From Glycine soja (taxonomy: Eukaryota > Streptophyta > Magnoliopsida > Fabales > Fabaceae): 64,000 bases of DNA. This document shows, one piece after another, positions 48,940-63,239 of this stretch. Both the position numbers and the translations under genes were made by a program. The stretch lies in NCBI RefSeq assembly GCF_004193775.1, contig NC_041004.1, positions 4,921,309 to 4,985,308 on the forward strand. The letters are read 5' to 3'. The notes under the pieces were generated by a model. That model worked only from the letters and a program-made list of their open reading frames with translations, was not told the origin of the DNA and ran no database searches. The first letter of the stretch is position 1; the number at the start of each line of letters is the position of its first letter.

Positions 48940-49405
48940 CACAATGAAAACAATTTCAATGCAAATGCATAAAGAACACTTACAATATATATAAGCTTAA
49001 GTATTTTTGATAATTTTTTGTTATGACATACATTTTGTAAAAATTTAGGGATATTTTTATTTTGTAAAAATATTATAAACTATTTTTGTCTACCATTAAA
49101 ATTTTTTTTGGATCCATTAGTGGTTGTGCTCCAGTTTTTATCCTCTCTCATGCACAACAGAACAAACAACAATTATTAATGGGTATATATTTTTCTCAAG
49201 CTTCCAAAGTCCCAACAACGGATTAGGCATGATGAAGAACCCCCAATCCTTGGGAACATGGATGGGTATCTAAAGAAAAATACCATTTTTTACCAAGTAC
49301 AAGAAGTATTACTCAAATTTCTTAAATGGGAATGACAACATGGATGGGTATCTAAGTATCACATACTTGTACTCGTACTTGTCTCATTATATTTTTCTAT
49401 AATTA

Positions 49406-49410
<5 letters not shown>

Positions 49411-49442
<32 letters not shown>
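49411..49442. repeat. (AT)n microsatellite
   Basis: About 15 AT units. Confidence 0.9.
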
Positions 49443-49446
<4 letters not shown>

Positions 49447-51010
49447 TATTGTTTTATTTTTTATAATTTTAAAATTATAAAATTATTAGTTTAATTTTTA
49501 TATAATTTAAGTTATAATAATAATAATTAAATGAAAAGTAAAAAATATACATTTAACTAAAAATATAATTCAATTATTGTGTTTTTAATTTTCAATTTCT
49601 TGGTTATTGATTACTTTTTATATATTTTTGAATTAAAATATAATTAATAACTGAATATATTATTTATTTAAAATATATAAATAAATTGAAATTATATAAA
49701 ATAGTGTGATAGATAACCGGTGGATTTTCTCAAATCCAATAAAACCTGCCAAGAATGGGAAGGGCTATTAAAATTTTACCCGATTCTTTTATACCTGAAC
49801 CTATTCCACCTTTTAATTGATATACTCATTTTCCAAATAAAATAATGCTAGCTAAACGAACTGCACTGTGCACACACGAATGAAAACTTTGTTTCTAGAT
49901 GCAGTGTTATACAAGAAACAGCAATTTACATAAACTATTATGCTGCGCATGTGATTAATTTAATCTACGGTAATAGACGGCCATATAGACAGAGAAAGAT
50001 ATTGCAACAGTCATACTATTATTCAGTTGGTTGTAAATTTTTTGGTATGGTATTTGATTTTTATGAATATAAAAAATTAGAATTCTTTTAAAATATTAAT
50101 ACATTTAAAGGACAAAATATACCATATTATGTTAACCGAAAGGTTGATTTAGCGGTTAATTATAAGCGTTTGGGATATGGACATGTGGTTATTTAGGAGT
50201 AGGAGAAATAATAACGCAGACTCTAATACACTTTTTTAATATATTAATTTTTATGACTTTCTTTATGTTTATATTATATTTAATTTCATCTTTTATATTT
50301 TGAATTTTTTATTTCAGTTATTTATGCTTTCAAACTCAAAATAATCCTTATGAAATAATAATTGTTTTCGAGTTTGAATTGTGATTATGAACCATTTTTT
50401 TACTATGGCATCCAACGGATGTTTGAATTAAAAAGGAGTTAAACATGATAAAATTTGCGTAAAACTCATCTCATGAGCTTAATATTTTTTTTAATTAATT
50501 TTTCAATTGCTTGTTGGATTGTATTTACATGTGTTTTTTTTTACTATGTTTATCTTTTTTTTTCAAACATCAATGAGCTTCTATGATTTTCATGCAGGTG
50601 AATCAGTCTTAAATTATAATCAAGTTGACAATCCTAATTCAAAAATATAAAATCAATGTTTGTTTCAAATTGACTCGCTAAAAATATAAAAGACTAAATT
50701 GAATTTTTTAAAACATAAAAACTAAACTAATTATAAACTAAACCATAAAGATTTTATCCTAAAATTATTTTTAAAATAGTGATCTTTGAACTAGATTTTA
50801 TTCTTCTTAACAAATCTCTTTCTAAATCTTTATATTTCCTTTATACATCTTTTACATGTCAAATCACTAACATAAAATACTTTTTTTTTATCGGTATGAT
50901 GGATATAAAAAGATGAGTGTATTTGTCATCAAAAGTAGAATAAAAAAATTATTTTGTTATGCAACCTGTTGTTTTGACCTCGTAATATTTGAAATATATT
51001 CAAATTAAAA

Positions 51011-52085
51011 TTAAGTTTAATGTCACTTTTAGTCTATTATGTTTCATAATTTTTTCGTTTTAATATATTAAGTTTTAAAAGTTTCATTTCAATCTTTAAT
51101 GTTTTTAAAATATATCATTTTGGTCATTTTTTCAATTTTTCATTAGAAATGTAGTATTATATTAACTTTTGAATTTAAAAATAGTTTAATGTCATTTTTT
51201 ATCCATTATGTTTCATAATTGTTTTGCTTTTGATACATTATATTTTAAAAGTTTCATGCTAATTTTTTATATTTTTTAAATGTATTATATTATTATTATT
51301 ATCATCATCATCTTCATTTAATTTAATCATTTAATAACATTAATAATTTATTCATCAATTATTCTTAATCACAATATAGGTAAGGATTCATTCTTTTATC
51401 ATTTTGCCTCTTACCATTGACTCAAAAAGATTGTTGTCCTAACCCTACTTTTTTGTCTCCGTCACAACCAACCTCAGTCGAAATTATCGTCTCACCTAAC
51501 GACAACAATCGTCTCATCGCAACCATCAACAATAGTGCGTTGATGAAGGCGAAGAAAAAGACCAATAACATTCAATTGTGAATGAGATTTGATCAGTTGA
51601 GCCAATCAAAATCATTTTCCAATGAAGCGTACCATTTGGCCCCTCTTTGCACTTTTCATCTTTGTCTAACCAGTTTGTAGATGTTGAATGAAAAATACTC
51701 TACTTCCTTGGCCTAACCATGCACCACAATGTAGGTCTTTGCTCTCAAACCTCACAATTTAGGATCATGTTTTTATCTTTTGTCGAAGACAACTTTTGCT
51801 TTGATCTCCTTCGCTTTTGTCTCCAATAGCATAGCATAGTTGTACATTAAGTTTTAAAAATTTTATTATAATCTTTTTTTATGTATTTGAAATGTATCAT
51901 TTTTGTTCCTTTTTAAAATTTAAAAGTTAACAAAGCATCAATGTTCCTAACAAAAATTTTAAAGAAAAAAGATCAAAATAATACATTTTAAAAACATAAA
52001 AGACAAAATAAAATTTTTATAACTAAATATACCAAAATAAAACAACTACAAAATATAATTGACCAAAAATGACACTAAATCTTAC
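51011..52085. mobile_element. Long-inverted-repeat element, Mutator/MITE-like mosaic
   Basis: About 51011-51125 (TTTAATGTCACTTTTAGTC...) matches the reverse complement of about 51945-52085 (TTTAGTGTCATTTTTGGTC...) over more than 100 bases. The left arm is also present as further direct copies at about 51181-51290 and, in part, 51845-51910. The centre (51390-51840) is GC-richer and has no reading frame I recognise. Long terminal repeats without a transposase suggest a non-autonomous Mutator-type element. Target duplications were not found. Confidence 0.55.
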
Positions 52086-52253
52086 AATTAAGCTCCATCT
52101 GTTAGATATACAGACAACCATGCATTTAGGGTTGTAAGTAGTATTGTACAATTACATATCACAATCAAAATTGCAACTTGGAATACTTCTTATTTTACTT
52201 AAAGGGTTAGTTTAGTGTCCATTGTAATTCTTTATATGTACGTAATATGTCAA

Positions 52254-52410
52254 AACAAGAAACAATTGGGTGTCAACAGCCGGCTTGATCTCATTCTCCA
52301 TTACAAATCCTCATGCAGATTGAAAATTCATATTCACATTCTTTTCGTTGCATAACAACGATATCTGCGGGGTAAATGATTGAATCATCACAGTCCTAAA
52401 TCACCATCAC
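52254..52410 (-). pseudogene. Relic of a class III peroxidase exon 2
   Basis: The plus strand shows AAGAAACAATTGG, ATTCTTTTCGTTGC and AATCATCACAGTCCTAAATCACCATCACAAAA (quoted in part; key words AATCATCACAGTCC), aligning with exon 2 and the intron 1 edge of genes D and E. About 20 bases are missing near 52277 and the frame is lost. Flanking words GTGATTCATCAGAC at about 52430 recur next to gene E exon 2 (56335-56350), so it probably derives from an E-like gene. Exons 1 and 3 were not found. Confidence 0.8.
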
Positions 52411-52829
52411 AAAAAATAAAAAAGACCAGGTGATTCATCAGACTCTGTCAAACTGTTACATCAACTAAGATGGATAGTTGCTGCCCTGTATGATGCCTGG
52501 TGGGGGGAAGGGTTGGACTTGACCTAGTAAAAGATCATTATGACCGAAAGATACATTTATTATATTTATAGGCGTTAGAATGAGGAACTAAGGAAGAACT
52601 TCTCAAAGTTTAATTACTTTGTGCAAGAAATAGGATAAAGGAATTTTTCCATGTTTGTTATTTTTGGTAGACTACAATTATTCTTTATAGAAGGTAATCT
52701 TACTCGAACTAGCTAGGTAAAATTATTATAGACAATAAAATTTGATCTAAGTATTTAATATGTGTGTGAATTAGGCTGGTTTTCATTTACTAATACTCAC
52801 GGTTAAAAAATAAAAACCTTAGCTTCCTC

Positions 52830-53290
52830 TAATTTCACGAGTTGTTGGATGCAGCTTCACCTAGTGCGGTATCAACATCACCTTTGACAACCAAATGCAG
52901 CTGTTTCCAAGAGAGTGAGAAGGTCAAGGAAACTATGACAAAGAGATGATGGGTGATGAAACAAGCATTTGACGAAACAATTTCTTTCGACGGTGGCGAC
53001 GTATGGTGGTTTGCAGAAACACTGGAGTGGGCACACTTCCCGTTTATACAAATCTGCATTTGGATTGGTTTTGGGGAGGATTAAATCTGAATCCACATTC
53101 AGGGCATTCAAAGATCTAGATCTAAATCGACATGAAGAAGCCAAGAGTGGCGCCGGACAGTGGAGGGTGGAGACAGCCAAAGGAGGGAAGAATAGCATGT
53201 TTGTTATCTGGCATTGAATTTGAAGGTGCAAAGACGATGTTTAATGGTGTTTGCGGTGGCTATGGTGCGTTACAAATAGTGTTGACTAAC
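52830..53290. other. Unidentified GC-richer island
   Basis: About 460 bases of higher GC in AT-rich surroundings, with short overlapping frames on both strands (largest 117 codons on the minus strand). No domain, start context or splice signal convinces me that it is coding. It may be a transposon fragment. Confidence 0.4.
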
Positions 53291-53357
53291 AAAGTGACAC
53301 TTTATTAAAATTTTAATTTTTAAATTATGTTTATTTTATTCAATTTTTAATTTCAAC

Positions 53358-53389
<32 letters not shown>
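53358..53389. repeat. (ATA)n microsatellite
   Basis: About ten trinucleotide units. Confidence 0.9.
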
Positions 53390-53391
<2 letters not shown>

Positions 53392-54689
53392 TAGTAGCGT
53401 TAAAAGTTATCACTATTCACAAAAAAATACCAAAATTTGCAATCTTGACACCATCATCCTGACTTGGATGGAAGGGAGGCATTTTGGAAAATTAAAGGAC
53501 CAATGTAGCGTTGAAAATTTAGAGATGAAATTCAATTATTATACAAAATTTAGCAACCAAATTTATAATTAAGACTTAAGTTTATGAGGAGAAAATCACC
53601 GATTATTATATTTGTCAAACTTAATTAAGTATATGCATTTAATCAATTTAGAAGCATTTTACTTGATTAAATGCATTGAAAAGTCAATGTGTATCGTTAG
53701 GGGTATAAAAGCATTTTTATTTATAATTTTATCATTTTATTTTCATTATATTTCTCATCTATTTGTCTTGAACCAAACAACCTAACATTTACTTTATTTT
53801 TACTCTATTTCTTATTTCTCTAATTATTTATCCTCTATCTTAAAAGGAGAATCAGTCAATTGAAGGAAGAAGAAATCAAGTCGGATAGCAAAGCTCTCAT
53901 ACTATCAGAAATGTCCATATTCTACAGAGAGAGAATAATCAAGTGAATAGAAAAAAGCTAAAGAATATTTTATATTTGAACACCCATAAATTTCAAACGT
54001 TTCATCAACACCTATCATTCTCTCTATTTTTTTCTTCTAATCACACTACATTATCAATTAAATCAATCATTTATCTGGATCTTTGATCCTCTTTTTTTAT
54101 CTCTCTCAAGGTGTAGACAATTAAGAGGATGTTGGAGAATCAATTTTCAAAAGCAGCAAAAGCTCACTTTATTTGTGTTTATACAAGTGAATAATTGAAA
54201 AAGCTGACTCAGAATAACTCTAATTATCATTGTGAGCAGGTCTAACTAACTCAAGGAAGGAACTAGTTATTCAATACATTTGAGTTTCATTATGTGAATT
54301 TGGACTTTGGTTTGAGGCTTTGAGCATTGTGCAGTTAAAATGTAAAATTGATTTATGCATTCGGGTTTAAGGATAAGCACAAATTTCTTGTTTTTTTTTC
54401 TTTTAATTAGTTCTCGGTCTTTAAAACTGTTTATTAGGAAGAGACTCAAGAGATGATAAAACTGATGTAAAACAAGTATTTTAAAAAAAAAAATATCATC
54501 CGAATAGTTCTTTTTAATCAAAACAAACAAACAAATCTTGTATCTTGAAGGATACATGTAAACACAAAACACTTACAATATAATAATTTTAAATTAAACT
54601 CGTGCAAAATAATAATGTTCCATACTTACTAGTGCCCTACATATTAACCTACATCACATACTTATTAAATGCTACACTTTTGTAATGAA

Positions 54690-56798
<2,109 letters not shown>

Positions 56799-56920
56799 TT
56801 ATATTATGCAATGAATGATGAAAATGGTATCTTACGCTAGATAACAAATCAATATATAGTTAGTGAACAAACAGATATAGAGAATAGAACCAATATCATT
56901 GGGTTGCAATAGCCCCATTA

Positions 56921-56928
56921 TATTTAAA
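56921..56928 (-). promoter_or_regulatory. TATA-like box of peroxidase gene E
   Basis: TTTAAATA on the minus strand about 123 bases upstream of the ATG. It is weaker than the TATAAATA of the other four genes. Confidence 0.4.
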
Positions 56929-56929
56929 G

Positions 56930-58524
56930 AGAAGAAGGACTATATTATGCTATTTCATACGTAGTAGGTGGTGGTGGACCGAGACTAATAAAATTGACCG
57001 ATTCGTGCAAAGAAACGTTCATCAAGACATTAATAATGAAATACTTGGGAAAGTCCATGGGATTTAATTTTTAATTGAAAGTTCACCATACAAGCTAGAT
57101 TAGGTAGTAAATTATTATTACCGGAAACGTACATGGAATTAATAGATCTCGATCCTTGTTGGATCTAGTCAATCCAAGATATCATTGTCATGCTAGTTAA
57201 TCCTGTTACATGTTCTCATTTTACAATAATTTGTAAGTACTACTAACATGGGTTATCAATATATAAAAAAGTAGTACTATTAGTTTATTATTATTATGTG
57301 GAAGCATTTGAAAGTTTCAAATGCTCATTCACTTGCATATCATTAATTATATGGCGTACGCGTAGTAGTTTAAACTGAGGTGAAGAGTAGTTTCTCAAAT
57401 TACGGTTTAATTAAGTTTATAATTCCTTTTTTTTTATGGCGTGATGTAAGGTATTCCTCCTTATTTATTTGTTTCTGAACCGTTGAGTCTATAATGTTTT
57501 TTTTTATCATGACCAAATTAAAATACAATCATCCAGAATGGTTAGAAAATACTGTTGAATAATCTATCTTTCGAGTGATTTGACAATTAAAAATCAACAC
57601 CTAATGCAATGACGTTTTTTATATCCATTTTAATTATTTGGTGGAAAGTTTCAAATATATATGAACCTGTAAATAAATATTTAAAACTACCCACAAATTG
57701 TTGATCCCAATAAAACTGAGTTTAATTTTTTTAAACAAAATTTCAAACTTTATGGATGAAAATTAATAATTAAAAGGGACTATACTTAAAATAGTCAACC
57801 AAATTATTTAATAAATATTATTAATTAACAACAAAGTTAATGAATATTCTACATCAATATTATAATAACTAAATAAATTTTTAAAACTAATATCAACTGT
57901 GTATAATACAAATAAAACAAATATATACCACTCAATTTGAGTAAGAAGTATTGAAGTAATGGAATAAAAGCAAAAAAAAAAATAAAAATAGAGAATTGAA
58001 ATCCTATTAAATGGAGGAGTATTAACTTCTTTTAATGAGGGAATATAATAATTACGCTCCGTCTTGAAAGGAGATCACATTTTTCTCCAAATAAAATAAT
58101 AAAAACTTGCTAAAGATGTTACTTGTATTTTTATTCTGAAATGGGATTACAAAACTTATTGTAATGATCTCTATATTAGGTTATGTTTAAATATATTTTT
58201 TCTAAATATTATTTTGGTCTATTACATTTTTCATCTTTTAATTTAGTCATTTATATTTATAAATGACTCATTTTGATTTTTCTATCCATTTATCATTAAC
58301 GTTATTATTAGAGTTATAAATTTTAAAATAATTAATTTTAACATGGTGAAATTTATAAACTTTTCTTATGTTGTTAATGCATTGTGGAAATCTGACTTGA
58401 AGGGATCTGGTACAAGGTATGAAAACAAACTTTGGATTTTTATATTGTTTTCTGTCCAGTTTTTCAAAAACTTTTTCTTTGATTGATTGGCTTGCTTCAT
58501 TGATTTTGAGATTTGAGGATGAAA
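56930..58524. other. Intergenic DNA upstream of gene E
   Basis: No gene seen. The first 200 bases keep weak promoter similarity to the other Prx genes; the rest is AT-rich. Confidence 0.5.
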
Positions 58525-58690
58525 CACTATTACAAAATAAATTTTTAGGACACACTTTTTAAGATGATTCTGAAAATCATTTTTAAAAGTATATATGAAA
58601 TTTTTTACCACAGCGATTTTGCAAAAATCGTCTTAGAAGGTTGACATTCTAAGACAGTTTTCTAATAACCGTCTTAGAATTAAGTATATT
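58525..58690 (+). mobile_element. Possible CACTA transposon left end
   Basis: CACTATTACAAAATAA at 58525 is followed by repeated, partly inverted words such as ATCGTCTTAGAA, TTCTAAGACAG and AACCGTCTTAGAA (58615-58680). Such subterminal repeats are typical of plant CACTA elements. Similar but weaker words occur at 63750-63870. No right end (TAGTG) was found, so the extent is unknown. Confidence 0.45.
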
Positions 58691-58724
58691 TTTAAATACT
58701 CTTTTCTAGAAATCCTAATTCACC

Positions 58725-59200
58725 CACTCTTTTCTTCTCCCTCCTCTTCCCTCCTCGTTTCATTTTCCCCACCCCAACCACAAAGTCTTCGTGTTCGGTC
58801 ACTCCAAACGCTTCATTCAGCATCTTTGCCACGTTGTCAAAGAATGACCACGTCTCCCTACTCGATTTGTGTCTCCAACTCCGTCTCACTCTCCTCTCCT
58901 CCTCCTCCGCTGCGTGCCTCATTCTGACGATGTCGAAGCCTTGCCGGAGTGGACTCCCTCCTCCTTCTCCCTCGAGTTCTGCCAATTCGTGTCGGTGAAC
59001 ATGCTGCTTATGCCGATGAGAAGACACCACTAGCGTGACTTCGATGACGATGACGACGATGCAATAGAGGAGATGTTGTTGCAGCATGAAATTGTACGTC
59101 GACGACCCCTATGCCCATGTTGAGCACTTCGACGGAGAGGCTGAGGGCAAAAACAACGCTCAGAGCTCCAAAAACGATGATCCCATTTGACAAGTGCTTA
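58725..59200 (+). other. GC-rich exon-like piece of unknown origin
   Basis: A GC-richer stretch, CT-rich at its start, with an acidic run (RDFDDDDDDAIEEMLL) on the plus strand near 59030-59090. All plus frames contain stops. The 131-codon minus-strand frame here looks like a shadow. It may be a decayed leader and exon captured by or flanking the transposon above. Not identified. Confidence 0.35.
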
Positions 59201-59421
59201 TTGAAAAATTTATTCAAAGAGAGCTTATTCTGATTTTCCTGTTTGTTAATTGTTAAGTGACAACTGAGATTTGGACATGAGTGAAATTACAACCAATAAG
59301 ATGATTTTTGTTAGCATTCAATTTTAAGTTTTAGGGTTTAGTCTTATGAGGGTACAATATTTTTGTCTATACTTGATGATGTTATGGGTGAGATTTTTTT
59401 GCTTTTGTGATGTGATGCATT

Positions 59422-59736
59422 TGTTAGGAGCAGAGGGGAGGGGAAGAAAACTACACTACTTGGTTTCGAGGACCAAGACCTCCTTACAAACTAATTTTCT
59501 AAATTCTTCTCTTTCTGCCTTATTCATTGATTCTTAGAGCTTTTATACACAATTGCATGTCTATATTCCCACTACAATAACCGCTACAATAACCAATACA
59601 ATAACCGTTATAATAATCACTACAATAACCGCTATAATAACCACTACAATAATGGCACCCCCACTACAATAACTGCTACTAGAATGATAACTACCCCTAT
59701 GACAGGTTTCCATGGCAGATCATCTTCTTCCTAACA
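59422..59736 (-). repeat. 3' LTR of non-autonomous element, with internal tandem repeats
   Basis: 315 bases. About 59569-59690 consists of imperfect 14-15 base units of the type ACTACAATAACCGCT. The array is a little longer here than in the other LTR. Confidence 0.9.
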
Positions 59737-59740
59737 TTCC

Positions 59741-60361
59741 CTAGCCCATCAAAAACGCCTTGTCCTCAAGGTGTTGGGTGTAGAAAACAGAACCTGGATC
59801 CCAAATGAAAATGGGTGTAAGAATTAGTGCCTGAAGATGATTGTGGAGACAGAACCCTTTGGCAGCAACGAGAATGACGAAGATGAGGAGGAGGAAGGGG
59901 TGGTTGAGATTTGTGTCCCTGACCGTGGCAGCACACACAACAGAAAGGGAGAAGTGGATGTCAGAGGGAAGGATGCCACGACTAGAGGACTTTGTGTGGG
60001 ACCGATGACTGGCGACCGGGATGGATTCGAAGGAGAGTGTGTGGTGCTTGTTAACGGGAAGGTGGAAAGTTGTCATGGGAAGGGGAGACAACGTGATTTC
60101 TGCTGTTGGTGGTGGCTTAGCAGAGGAAGAAGTTGAGTTGATTGTCTTAGGAAGCAGAGGCGGCATGGGTGGTGACTTCGCAGAGGCAGAAGATGGAGAG
60201 GGTTGTTTAGGTACCATGGTATTCAATATCCGAATAATGGCATCAAGTTTCGAAGTAATGGAAGTTTGGTCTGCAGCAATGAAAGTTTGAATTGCAGCGA
60301 GTTTGGCCATGGCGGCCTCGAGACGATCCACACAGGCGATGGAAAGTTTGGTGTCCGCCAT
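59741..60361 (-). CDS. Truncated gag-like ORF of the non-autonomous element
   Basis: 206 codons from an ATG 12 bases past the primer site (MADTKLSIACVDRLEAAMAKL). The start matches the gag N-termini of gypsy B and C (DRLEDAIARL and DRLEDVIARL) in position and style. The middle is Ser/Pro-rich. The end, TQHLEDKAFLMG, matches the YHLEDKVV segment just before the 3' LTR of gypsy B and C. The frame therefore spans the junction of a large internal deletion. Whether it is translated, or only retained by chance, is unknown. Confidence 0.65.
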   Translation of the reverse strand: MADTKLSIACVDRLEAAMAKLAAIQTFIAADQTSITSKLDAIIRILNTMVPKQPSPSSASAKSPPMPPLLPKTINSTSSSAKPPPTAEITLSPLPMTTFHLPVNKHHTLSFESIPVASHRSHTKSSSRGILPSDIHFSLSVVCAATVRDTNLNHPFLLLIFVILVAAKGFCLHNHLQALILTPIFIWDPGSVFYTQHLEDKAFLMG

Positions 60362-60385
60362 TGAAGAGTGGCAGGTCGGACCAAT

Positions 60386-60687
60386 TGTTAGGAGCAGATG
60401 GGAGGGGAAGAAAACTACACTACTTGGTTTCGAGGACCAAGACCTCCTTACAAACTAATTTTCTAAATTCTTCTCTTTCTGCCTTATTCATTGATTCTTA
60501 GAGCTTTTATACACAATTGCATGTCTATATTCCCACTACAATAACCATTACAATAACCGCTATAATAACCACTACAATAACCGCTATAATAACCACTACA
60601 ATAACCGTACCCCACTACAATAACCGCTACTAGAATGATAGCTACCCCTATGACAGGTTTCCATGGCAGAGCATCTTCTTCCTAACA
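60386..60687 (-). repeat. 5' LTR of non-autonomous element
   Basis: 302 bases; its tandem array lies at about 60533-60630. Confidence 0.9.
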
Positions 60688-60715
60688 GCATTTGATTCTA
60701 AATTTGTTTTTATAG

Positions 60716-63235
60716 AGGAAACTCCTGAGAATTGGAATCATGTGTCGGATATGCAATCCTTGCGCTCTCTAGATTGCGCCTTTCTTTTTCCTGGTAAGGT
60801 CTTTCCTTCTTTGGTGCATGAATCTTGATGTTTAGATGCCTTATTTGATCTCTAATAGGTCCCATGGGAAGTTGATGGGATCAAATTTATTTTTGGAATT
60901 CAAGTGAACAAGTTCATATCCTAGCATGCCTATCTTCTTGTAAGCAAGACATGGAGATTATTACTCCATTTAAAGTTGCTACCGTGATGAGTAACAATGC
61001 CATGGGTCACGGTAAAGTGCTTGGGTGCTTATCATTTGTGAGATGGATAAACAAAATAATTTGAACTTAATTATAGAAAAAATAATTTAAAAATAGCATT
61101 GGAAAAAAAATATAACCTATTAAATAATTTGCATGCTATCTTAAAGTGATTTTTTTTATCTAAATACAAAATTTTAAAATTATAAAATTCAAACACACTC
61201 TTATGTTGCAATCCAAATCACATTCCTAGACCCTTTTTTTAAAACCCTGATAGCCAATATATACTGTGTAGGGTTTATTTTCGGAAATAAATTGTGGAGG
61301 TTGCTTGCTTAGTGAGTCATTGAAAATCATTTAGTAGAACTATATAAAATCTTACTTTATCTTGGTGATATTGTGATTTGAGTTTATTGCCAGCTCTCCT
61401 AGTCTGCTTTGATTCTTCTTGTAATTGCATTATCAATGTTTACACTATTTTATATTTTTCTGGGGAATTTGGAGCCAAATATTTCCTTGTGCTACTTGGG
61501 TTGTTGTTGTGGAGTATATTGACATGTGTATTATTGTCATAATTTAGATTTCTGGAACATACCTTTTGTGATGTAAGTATTGCTTGACTTTAGTCTTTCA
61601 CTTGCTGAAAACCTTGGTCTCTTATCTACATTTTACTTAAGCTTTTGTTAAATTTCAAATATATTTTAGTGGCATATGCCTTGCCTCTATAATACCTCAG
61701 AGATCTTTATGAAAAATTTGTCCTATGATATCCTCCTAATTATGCCTGGCCATTCTCGTTACTCAGATTACTGATCTGATTCTATTTTCCTATATTTGGA
61801 AGGATCCAGATTCTTTTACAGGTGAATGTTGGTGTTGATTTTCTTAGAGACCCTTGCATAGAAATTCTCCAATATGAAAAGTATCAGGAGAAAATATTGT
61901 CTACTGAGAAACGGGATCAATGTGGAGCACTATTAAAATGGATACTTCCATTAGATAACACTCTCCCATTTGCTGCTCGCCTGTTATCTCCTCTCCTCAA
62001 TTCAGGAATTGGTAACACCTCTCAGAGGTCCAATTCCTCAGCATCACTTGTCTCAGTTTATTTTTGTTGAATATTGGCTCTATAATGTTACTGAACCAAA
62101 TTATCTGGCATATTTACCTTTATTTTTGTTGAATATTGCACCTTCATACTTTTTTTGGGGAGGGGGGGATTGTACTGTTAATTACTTTATGCTTCTGTTT
62201 TTATTAATATTTCGTAAGTTGTTCTCCAGAATGTTGCTTCTACACATGTTCCAGATATTGTGATATTTGTAGATTCCATAACAATAGTTTTCGAAGAGGC
62301 TACAAAAAGTGGACCACCATCCTCATTACCGATTGCATGTATTGAAGCTGGAAATGGCCATTCTTTACCAAATTTAGCCCTCAGGTGACAGTATATAAGT
62401 TTAGGAAATGGAGGGGAATCTTGCTATTGACAGTATATACATATATATAATTAGAATGCAATATTGATAGCGTAAATGTTTGTACTTTGTAATTCATGAT
62501 AGAGAGAACCTTTTATTTATAAATTCTGATAGAGAACCTTTGCCATCTAGTATGTTTAAATTATTCTGATAAAAAAACATACATCTTTTTTCTTTTACGA
62601 ATTTATTTGATTTTAGAACAAGGTAAATATTTTAAAATAAAGGGATTAAAAATAAATAAATTCACATAGGTAATCTTTTCAGTTTGAAAAAAAATGATCC
62701 TTTGAGTTATTACAGAAAACTAAAAATATTTTATATTACAAAAGACATGGCTGGTTAATTTTCCATTGATTTGACACTAAACTTGTGGTGTACTCATTTT
62801 TAAAGATTCAATATTTTACAATATGTCGTACTTATTGAAAAATATGTATTATATATTCTGATTACACTAAACTTGTGGTGTACCCAGTTTCTGCCTTTGT
62901 GGCTTTAACTTTTGCTTAGAAAAAAAAAAAACCTTGAGCTTGGTCCTTACTTAGTCACTCCTTTCATATTATGTATCTACTGAGGATAAACTGGCGTGGT
63001 TGAAATTAAACCAAATTATCTATTTTGCAACAAGGTGAAAGTCAGCCTTAGATATGCAAATCTCATTTCGGTGCTTCCAACTTGAATTTCAGTGTTAGCC
63101 TGGCCTATGTTCAATAAAAATATTATGGCAACTTTGAGAAGGAAGGAAGATGGACTCTCAGGAAGTCATTCTTCTCCAATTCGCTTAACCTATGCAGAAG
63201 ATGCCTTACGAACCATGAGTTTACATGAAGGTGCA
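60716..63235 (+). pseudogene. Exon fragments of an unrelated spliced plant gene
   Basis: Exon-like pieces on the plus strand: 60716-60793 (TPENWNHVSDMQSLRSL, donor GTAAGG), 61822 to about 62050 (VNVGVDFLRDPCIEIL and LPFAARLLSPLLNSG, acceptor TTTTACAG), 62230-62384 (HVPDIVIFVDSITIVFEEA, acceptor CTCCAG, donor GTGAC), and a possible piece at about 63138-63232 (RLTYAEDALRTMSLHEG). The second piece loses its frame after NTSQRSNSSAS, and only about 180 bases separate it from the third. From memory the family is a large conserved plant protein, possibly the TRAPPII-associated TRIPP, in which a longer segment lies between them. If so, this copy has an internal deletion. Family assignment is weak; the exon character of 61822-62050 and 62230-62384 is good. 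Confidence 0.55.
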
Positions 63236-63239
63236 AAAA

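Larger units (their letters stand above)
46850..54689. other. Gene-free 7.8 kb between peroxidases D and E
   Basis: No intact gene. It begins with gene D promoter homology (to about 47200). About 47560-47830 resembles a Mutator/MITE arm. Separate entries cover the foldback MITE, TA microsatellites, inverted-repeat mosaic, peroxidase exon relic and a GC-richer island. The rest is very AT-rich DNA with no structure that I can name. Confidence 0.55.
59422..60687 (-). mobile_element. Non-autonomous LTR retrotransposon (gag-only deletion derivative)
   Basis: A 1,266-base element read on the minus strand. LTRs are 59422-59736 and 60386-60687 with TGTTAGGA...TCCTAACA ends, and there is a perfect duplication, gcatt, at 59417-59421 and 60688-60692. 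The primer site TGGTCCGACC (60374-60383, minus strand) is shared with gypsy A and B. The internal 649 bases encode only a gag N-terminus joined to a C-terminal tail, with protease through integrase missing. It must rely on proteins of a related gypsy element. Confidence 0.92.

Noticed and set aside
58692..59087. 131-codon minus-strand frame
   Set aside because: It has biased composition opposite a CT-rich leader-like plus strand, with no recognised motif. Probably a shadow.
59569..59690. CRISPR-like array of short repeats
   Set aside because: The units are contiguous 14-15 base tandem repeats with no spacers, inside an LTR of a plant retrotransposon.
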